Below are positions 56,481-64,000 of a stretch of DNA of 64,000 bases, one piece after another. Source of the stretch: Plasmopara viticola. Its lineage: Eukaryota > Oomycota > Peronosporomycetes > Peronosporales > Peronosporaceae. The translations under genes were made by a program, and so were the position numbers. Every line of letters starts with the position of its first letter. Positions within the stretch are counted from its first letter, which is position 1. The notes under the pieces were generated by a model that was not told the DNA's origin, made no database searches, and was given only the letters and a program-made list of their open reading frames with translations. The DNA lies in the NCBI GenBank assembly GCA_001695595.3, contig MBPM02000070.1, forward strand, positions 124,001-188,000, given 5' to 3'.

Positions 56481-58360
56481 TTTTCGCAAGTAATCTACTA
56501 CTAAAATCAATATTTAAGTAACTGCCATGTATGCCAAAATTCCTATATTTTTGGACGTTCAAAGCGACTAAGTCCTTGGCTAAGTAATCAATCAAGAATA
56601 TATCAGAGGTTGTGTTTTGAAAGATAAATGCCTGATCAGATCCGATTGCTTATCAGTTGGGACGAAGGTGTCTTGGGCCAGCCTTGTAGGTAGCGAATGC
56701 TACACCTAGGCTACGATAATACAAAGAATCCAAGAATTCATTGAATGGAAACACCTATGTTCGTTATCCGAAATTCTACTGGTGAAGTTTGGGTCTGTCC
56801 CTGGGATCGCATCACCACTGTCACAAGAGCAATGTAAGCTCATTGATACATTCTTTGCCAAAAGTTGAAGAACGGCGTGGGTTGGTAGGCGACTTATTTG
56901 TACCCGTCATCATCATTTTGTGTATAAAATGGAAACGGAAATTGGCGACTTTGTTAAAACTACAAAACGCAATTGCAGTTTTAACAAAGTGACACAGGTT
57001 TGTTATACTGTTTGAAATACTCGTATGGCATAATTATAGTATACAATAATCTTACAGCCCGGCGCCAACGAGAGCAAGGCACTCATGACTGCTTGAATTA
57101 TGTCGCAACCACAGCATGATCCCACTCGGACTTGGACCATATCCAATAGGAGGTTAATAAATCTTTCGCTGATAGTTATGCAATCAGCAAAGATGAATGC
57201 TAGATCGGGTCATTTAACAATGACCAAACCAGCAACAAACAAGCCGCTTTGGTCCCCAAAAGCAAAAGACAGCCTCTCCACTTAAAAGTAAAGGCTACGT
57301 CTGAGTCAAAAATTGCACCTACTTTTCAAATCGCGAGTCACAGTGAATTTCATGCAAAGAGCCGTTTGAGCGAAGAAGGGTCTGAAGAAGTCTTTAACGT
57401 CTTTTAGCTTGAAATTTAACCATTTAAACATTGAAATAGAAACTTTTTACGTCTTTGAGATAAGTATGCAATTTTCTCACTTTATTTGTTGGAGAATGAA
57501 AAAAGTGCGAACTCAGTTGTAGCTCACGACGCTTTTTTAACCGCTTCTGCCTCTGTACGCGATTCGTGTGGAAATTCAGCTGACCTTGCCGGTCCGATGG
57601 CGCCAAATATAGTTGCCTTACCTCAAAACCACACCCCTACAATACGGCTAGCAGCTTCTATGCGACCAAAAGTACGTGCTTAAAGTTGTTCTCGAGGTGG
57701 GTCTTGTTGTTCAGGCCACAACGTTTTGGACCCCGGACCTTCCTGCATTGAAAACGCATACTTACATCCACTCGTGAATTTCCCATACACTATGGGATGG
57801 GTGCAGGAATGTAGTTGATGGGTTGTAACCAATTGAGTGTTGAAAAGGCGTGGGCATTGGTGAGTACACCATATGCAAAATCATCTCAATTCTATATTAT
57901 CAAGCAGAGTCCTGCACTGGGTCTCATACCTATGTACTACCAAGACTGAATAAATTTTAAGCAAGCATGTGCAAGAGCGGTCCTAACGCAAAAACCAAGA
58001 CTGTGTTGCTTTATGCAGCACGATATCCAAGTACCAGAATGCCTAACATATAAGTATCATTTTTCAAGCAACCACGACAAGAAAGCTAGTAATAAAGAGG
58101 CAGCTTTTTTAAAAAGCTTTTGCGATGGAGTGAATACTTGCTTATTGTTAGCCGTGTTTTGCAAAATTAATATATGTAACGCTTGTACGTCATCATCGCC
58201 AGAGAACTTTCAGAAAAACATGTTCATGCTGCACACTTTGCCTAAAAATCTTATCTGCTTGAACGTCTGCAATAGAAACGACAACACAGGCGATTATAGA
58301 CACTTGTTTAGAGGTAAACTGCAATCTATCTCACACGTGATCCCTTCAAGACCAGTATAA
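56481..58360. other. Unrecognised region
   Basis: No supported gene. Open frames at 56789-56992, 57100-57285, 57486-57683 and 58013-58360 (115 codons) show no motif and have no second copy in the window. Around 57780-57830 a palindrome-like TTTCCCATACACTATGGGATGGG occurs, possibly an LTR-type end, but no partner was found. Confidence 0.35.
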
Positions 58361-59150
58361 GCATACAGTCGCTCACTGTAGAATATAGATCTTTCTGAGC
58401 GCCAAATTTGTACAAGGTGCTGTGTTTCTCCATAGACATTTTCTAGGTCTGTATGCAGTTTCTATAATTTATAGTATCAGTAGAAAAGTAGCGTAAGTGC
58501 ATGTTATGAACTTTAGTGATGCTTTTATGGTCTAGCTTCAACATTTTACTCTAAACACTCGATCGTGGAATGTGTGATATCGCAATTGTGAAGTTGCTCT
58601 TGAGCTAATCCAAGGACGCTGCACTGTAACTATAGAGTAATTGACCGTTTGCTAAAGAGCTAGCAACAAGCTTATCATGGCTGGTAGATTAATCATTGCC
58701 ACGAGAGAGTATAAACCTCGCGATCGTCTATGGTAAGTCAGCTTGAAGACGCAACAGCGCGCAATGTGAAAGAAATGTAAATGCACCCCTTAGTCAATGT
58801 TTATCGATAAAAAAGGCTGAGTTTTTAAGGGAACCAATGTATGTGGACGAGACCGATTGATAATCGCGTGATTCTCGGATGTATTGCAGTACAGTTAAAT
58901 GAGATTGTTAACCTACCTCTACTTTACAGGTATTACATAATTTAACCTATTGAAGTTAGATTAAATTTAAAATTAGATACTTACGCTGCTATGTTATATC
59001 AAATTTATAAAGGTCCGGTGATTAATTTAAATTCCTGGTTCAAAATTGGTAGATCAAATTCTTTTCAAGGTGCATTCTTACACAAGCCTCTTTTTTCTCA
59101 AGATTCAGCTACTTGGTTAAATTTTTACTGTTTGGGTTATGTCTTGCTAC
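58361..59150 (+). repeat. Relic and upstream-flank block, plus orientation
   Basis: Reverse-complement match to 42300-43330. Examples are 58366-58410 with 43275-43325 and 58575-58790 with 42915-43110. The right end (AAGCCTCTTTTTTCTCAAGATTC near 59088) matches 35391 and 49012. It stops at about 59150, where effector 3' flank begins, so a plus-strand effector that should follow is missing. Confidence 0.55.
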
Positions 59151-59214
59151 TTAGCTTCAAGACCGGCAAATGAAACATGCACACGATGCATTTCGCCTCG
59201 ATGATCCTTGTAAT
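59151..59214 (-). repeat. Truncated 3' flank of an effector pseudogene
   Basis: The AGCTTCAAGACCGGCAA...CTCGATGATCCT stretch matches 39756-39812, just downstream of the stop of effector gene 4. Only about 60 bp of flank remain. Confidence 0.5.
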
Positions 59215-60492
59215 TAAAACTATGTGTTGCAGAATTTCTTTAAGCTGATCGAATACGGGCGTCTTTATTTTGTAAATTCTCAACTATCGTCAGCCACGAA
59301 ACGTGCAAATCTTCTGTATACGGTAATTTGTTATGCAATAATAGTATTACATCAACAATGGCTTCTCTAATACTTTTCTTTTCCGTACGCCGATAATACG
59401 CCACGAAAACTGAAAGCCAATCCTTGATGTCCAAAATATCAACATTGTTTGAAATTAGTTCACTTCGAGACGCTTGTCGAGCTGTGAAATTTGTAACATG
59501 GATGGGGAATTGAACAGGTACTGCACCATAGTGTGTGCGTAATGCTTCACGACATGTTGCTCGTTTAATAATGAAATGAGCTCGGCTGATTGCTCAAGGC
59601 CTTAAGGCATTCGAATGACTCGTCAGACGAGTGCTTTTTGTTCAGCAAACCAGGCATTAGATTGCTATTAAATGGCTTCAATTCTATATAAAAGCCTATC
59701 GACGAAACGACTGCCACGAACTTGTATGCATTATCTGACGTAATCTCCTGGCGAAAAAGACCCTAAAGGTACAAGTTGTGAGGGAATTGCTGTCATATAT
59801 CTCGCGCATGCACTGTAAGATCTTAGTTTAATATGCCAGCTCTCCCAACACGTTTTCAGACGCATTGGACTCGAACATTACCTTCGCACGAGGCGTTGAC
59901 ACTATTAGCAGTTGCTTCTCAATAAAGCGGCTTGTTTTTTAATGCTGCGTAATTCGAACCAATGCTGTCCATAAACTTTTCTTTTTGATGCAGCAAACTA
60001 TAAGATAAGCTTGGGGTCATAATTTGTTTTGATTAGGTCCGTGCTTTGATGAAGAAACTTCCAAGGTTCAAGTACGATAACAAGACTTTGGGTTTATGCA
60101 CTCAACCATCTGCTTCTTTTTCCATTCTACGTCAATGATCATACTGAAATATCTTCCCAAATTTTGCCTCTCTGGTTTGCTCAATAATTTTTCAATCGCC
60201 TCGGCTATTTCAAATTTCCGACCGGCCAAGTATACATTCCATTGACTTCGAAGATCCATCACTTCAATTTCTCTCGCTTCACTGTTTTTGTCATTAAATG
60301 AGGACTTGTCTTTGTCAATCACCCCATTGATATTTTCTGCTCTTGCTGGGACCAAGCTGGTTGTAGCTGCAGCCTTTGAGGCGTCTTGTGTGTCGATCCT
60401 CTCATTGCGTCTTGTATGCAAGAGAAATTTTTAACAAGCGCCAACATAAAAAAGATTGTGATAGCAGTAGGTACGGAGATGAGTAAACGCAT
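59215..60492 (-). pseudogene. LWY effector pseudogene missing the second module
   Basis: Minus-strand frames match the family from an MRLL start (60492; signal peptide frameshifted near 60430), through RRNERID and SEAREIEV (EAR motif, about 60260-60285), to the C-terminal HVSWLTIVENLQNKDARIRSA (59240-59300). Near 59935-59945 sequence just after the second W module joins directly to the AAxxNNK region before it, so roughly 110 codons including the second W module are deleted. Several stops and frameshifts are present. Bases 60493-60530 keep a diverged form of the conserved upstream block. Confidence 0.85.
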
Positions 60493-60530
60493 GCTTGAAT
60501 TTGGACGTTGCACTTCAACGTGATGGTGAT

Positions 60531-61330
60531 ATAAAAGGCTTAGATTGCGTAGCTAATACGGAACGAGGTTCTTAATTACATAATTAGTTGGTAAAAATCC
60601 TCTTTCGATTGGGCCGATCTCATGTTTGTATAGAGGAATGTCGACGACCGAATATCTTGTGACTCTAGTATCCCTTTGTATCTAGTTGTTGAAGTCATCT
60701 GAAAAAAAAGCAAATCCTCTTGCAGGAAGTACAGCTACAGTTTGATAACATCCGGTGCGAAGTATCAAACTGTAGGCAGCAAGAGACATGCTGGGGGAGA
60801 TAACTGGGGCAAAAAGATACACTTAACCTTTTTTTTATTAGATGCTGCGACCTGATCTATTGCAGTCACTGCATTAATGAGGTTGAACAATGGAAATTAA
60901 ATTGTTGCCTTACCAGTCTAGCCAGTTTTGGCTCTTCCTTGAGCGCAGTCTTTGATTTAAGAGATACACTAGTATCGTACTGCCGATTCTCATTTAATGT
61001 CGCTTTGCGGACCACGAGCATTGGAGGTGATAGCATACCGTTCCGGTAGCAACTTTTTGTCGAAAAAGCGCACAAAATAACTTATGGTCGACCGACAATC
61101 TGCACTACCAACTTTTGACGTAGGCGAAGAATGCATAAACCCTGGCATATATCCAAATAAAATTTTGTTGACTACACTTGAAGTCCTCTCGACAATTATA
61201 TCATTATTTGTCTCTATTGCTGAGGCTGCACACAAAATACGTACGGTGTTTCCTTTTTTTTCCCATCATATCATTTAGGTAGACATTTCCACATTGCCAC
61301 GACGAGATGGACTTAAAAACGCAAGACAAT
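60531..61330 (-). repeat. Shared upstream flank of effector pseudogene
   Basis: Same orientation and content as 41479-42240 and 4507-4973: a CTTGTGACTCTAGTA word near 60657, the GCTGCGACCTGATCTATTGCAG block near 60843, and CGTTCCGGTAGCAACTTTTT near 61041. Non-coding. Confidence 0.55.
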
Positions 61331-64000
61331 TCCAAGCAGTAAGTTTTTAAATAAGTAGCTGGAGCTTATGATTGGAGAGGCTCAAGATTAGATCATCAGA
61401 TATGTACATGTCGACGAATAAAACATACTACTATTTAAATTTGGAGGTTTTTAACAAATTCGACTTTGTTTTAACATATTCGCGTAAGGATCTAATATTT
61501 TAATTGAACGAGCACGTTTAGCTTAATACTAAACTAGGCTAACAGCATTCTGAACAAGAAACATCATTATAACACAGTTGCGGAGGAATATACCTTGGAG
61601 GTTGGTTGTTGACCAAAGTTTGGGCGGTGAGTAAAGCATTCCACTCATTATAGCGATGGGTAAACAAGCTTATTTATTTGACAAACATCGACATCACATT
61701 TGGGCCTTCGCGGAATTTCTAAAATGGTTTCAATTTATCTCATCAACATAGAGAAGTTCTCCAAAAGGAAATCAGCCTTTCTTGTCGATGCTGCAGTCCC
61801 TTTCACATTGCACGCTGGTGCGGGTCTGAACTAATAAATCAAAGACGTCCACGCGGTTCATATATCTTATCAATAATACGCACACTAACCTATCAGCCAT
61901 AATTAGCTTGATGATATACTCCAAGCAAACATTTAATTGGATATATCGCTCTACAGCCACATTGCAGCGTCAAATCATAAAGCTATACAGCAACTGTGAT
62001 TTTCAGATTGGCTCAAGAGCAACCTCACAATTACAAAATTACATCATAACAAATGATTATTCAAGACGAAATATGGAAGCTGAACCACGGCAACCTCGCT
62101 AGGACTTAAACATGCAATAGGCTACTTCCTCCCAAGTATAAACAGAAAAGAAAATTCACATTCGACCTAGAGAACGTCATCGGGTTCGAACAGCACCTCC
62201 TCAAAGGAGGCGTGCAAGAATCTCCGGGTGAGCAACTACCACTATCTTCCGTCTTAACAGGACCACGCTTGCAAAAGATCGCACGTTGGTCCACCCATGA
62301 CTTAGTAGATGCACCTCTTTCAGCCCCTCGTATTGTCGTTGTTTGTAGATCTACGAGTACTGACGGCACAATATGGCCGGTCTGTATAGGAATTGCTCCA
62401 TGCAGTCGCCCCTATTTTATCATTTAGAATTGTCTAGGATTTACGAGCTCTGCATTTCTCTGCTCAGACTCTTGTTCAGCGGCAACAATCTTGAGCACCG
62501 GAACAAGGCTATAACGCACATTTCCAAAATGCATGCACGAATGATAAAAAAGTCAAGAGAAACGTTCCTTCCGGTGAACATTGAATCTCTCCAACGTTCA
62601 AACTTTCTTGCCTGCAAGCAAGGAAGGCGTGAGCTATATAAATAGCCTGAAAATTATAAATTTATGATTGCAGGACTAATTTTCAAACAAGTCAAGTGGA
62701 CTGTACTACGGAACGGGATAAGCTCGCCTTGCACTCAAATATTTTATATGTGGGCTACGGTGTTAAGAAAGGCAATTAAAGTTGCTCTAGTAGCTACGCA
62801 CAGGATCGCATCTCTGTAATACCTGGTAGGGGCGGTGCCCTATCTTATAGGTCATAAAGTAGTAGTTGTATCCGTAAATTCACAATCTTCGATGTTGCCA
62901 CGCAAAACAGCACTCACAAATGAAATCTTGGTTCGTGTCCGTCTTAAAGGGGTTCGACGAAGTGGGCGTTTGTCTTGCCCATGGGCTGTGGCGCGTCGCT
63001 GGCAAAAGCCATGCCTCAAGGTTATGAAAGTGCTGGTCGCTAATGGGGCGGTCGTCCCTTCTCTGTAACGCAGAGATCTCGTTATAGACGCACTAATACA
63101 GAGCGAAGTGCATCTTATTGGCTCCAAGGTTTTTTTTAATCATCGATTCCAGAGAAAAGTGGTCAAAACAACCCATTTGCCTTGATGAATGGCAGGATGG
63201 TTACCATGCCTTTCATGTTGTTTCTTGCGTGGTAATAACGTCTGAAGTATGCGTTTTCGTACTAACCAGATAACAAGTTTAACCCCAGAAATAGAAAAAA
63301 GGTCTATCGACAAAAGAACCATGGTCGGCATAAAATTGATTGCCGATCAATAGCCTCTGATGTGTTTTTGTGACAGGCTTAGATCCCAGATTTGAGCGAC
63401 CTGTATCTCAAAGTATGCATCTAAGAGTAGATAAACAATATGTGCAATTACAAATTAAATCTGGCAGATCCACCCCGCTTCGTTCTTCCGAGCGGTAAGA
63501 ACTTGATTTACGATATGAATCTAGAGGCATATGATGCTTCAATGGCCGGTCATTTACACTCCGGACACAATGATTCCGAATAAAGATAAGCTATTTGTCA
63601 CTGCGTTTTAGCATAGGCTGTTCCGTCTATTGGAAGCCCGTATGATATTGTCTACAGCAGACCACCCATAGAGATTTGATCAGACGAAATACACAAATCG
63701 CACACGTTTCGCAGTATTTGCGCTATGAGCCTTCATGTGAGCCAATAATGGTTGTCCATTAGTATGCGATTTTTCTTAATCTGTCGAGGTACGAGAGATG
63801 GAGGACAATTTTGTGATCTTTGGTTGCTAAAAAAGCACAAGGACTGATAAAGTATGGTATCGAAACAGCAAGCAGCCTTGCTCCTGAATCGTGTCTTTGG
63901 ATAGCATGAACTTACAGGGTCGTGTGACGTTGACCAAGACCCAGCAGAACTAGCTATTGGTAAGGGTGACGGCAGCTACGAATCATATTGTGACAGGCTC
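61331..64000 (-). repeat. Retroelement relic block (copy 4), running off the window
   Basis: Collinear with 42240-45050 and 27340-29800. Landmarks are AAATAAGTAGCTGGAGCTT at 61350, CACATTGCACGCTGGTGCGG near 61805, GGCGGTGCCCTATCTTATAGG near 62832, and TTTTGTGATCTTTGGTTGC near 63809. No insertion interrupts it. No credible gene is seen. Confidence 0.5.

Noticed and set aside
58013..58360. 115-codon plus-strand frame
   Set aside because: No recognisable motif, no second copy and no start context beyond chance; kept only as part of an unrecognised region.

Overview
The window looks like a repeat-rich, effector-bearing region from an oomycete nuclear genome, most likely a downy mildew or close Phytophthora relative (Peronosporaceae). 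The main reason is a family of about 540-565-residue secreted proteins. They have a signal peptide, a degenerate RXLR region followed by an EAR (dEER-like) motif, and two alpha-helical W...Y modules of the WY/LWY type known only from oomycete effectors. Plasmopara or Bremia would fit, but the species cannot be fixed from this sequence. Almost everything else is retrotransposon debris and segmental duplication. The only host-type gene I can see is a broken protein-lysine methyltransferase.

Layout. There are four intact effector genes: 2770-4467 (-), 23233-24921 (-), 36230-37849 (+) and 39811-41439 (-). Four paralogues are decayed: 1-125 (-), 20565-21295 (-), 53452-54924 (+) and 59215-60492 (-). 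The intact genes and the longer pseudogenes sit in a repeating plan of roughly 16-20 kb: a minus-strand effector, about 1 kb of shared upstream flank, a minus-strand retroelement relic, the same flank inverted, then a plus-strand effector with a shared 3' flank. The clearest units are 23.2-37.8 kb and 39.8-54.9 kb. A third starts at 2.8 kb and a fourth at 60.5 kb runs off the window. Where units meet, effectors are convergent (36230-37849 against 39811-41439).

Mobile elements. (1) A Ty1/copia pol tail is recognisable at 15970-16490 and 34780-35300 inside long relic blocks. (2) A Ty3/gypsy pol relic lies at about 45050-48640 (-), with its RT catalytic box deleted. (3) An L1/Tad-like LINE is present as a plus relic (6411-10470) and a minus relic (50910-53340). 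(4) Five copies of a second, endonuclease-type LINE are internally deleted: four of about 320-330 bp (4985-5310, 38978-39308, 42445-42769, 56152-56470) and one of 1155 bp (49576-50730). They share 5' and 3' ends, end in a 5-bp-unit tail and carry target-site duplications. Paralogous uninterrupted flanks elsewhere in the window serve as empty sites. The short form resembles the RIME/SIDER kind of LINE-derived, trans-mobilised miniature element.

The methyltransferase at 26161-27141 has one 66-bp intron and one premature stop. It is accompanied by an inverted partial copy of itself at 25790-26040. The blocks at 16.5-20 kb and 56.5-58.4 kb contain nothing I can name. No tRNA, rRNA or CRISPR array was seen. 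Taken together, the genes suggest a cluster of paralogous host-directed effectors that has expanded and decayed by duplication of whole effector-plus-flank-plus-retroelement modules.
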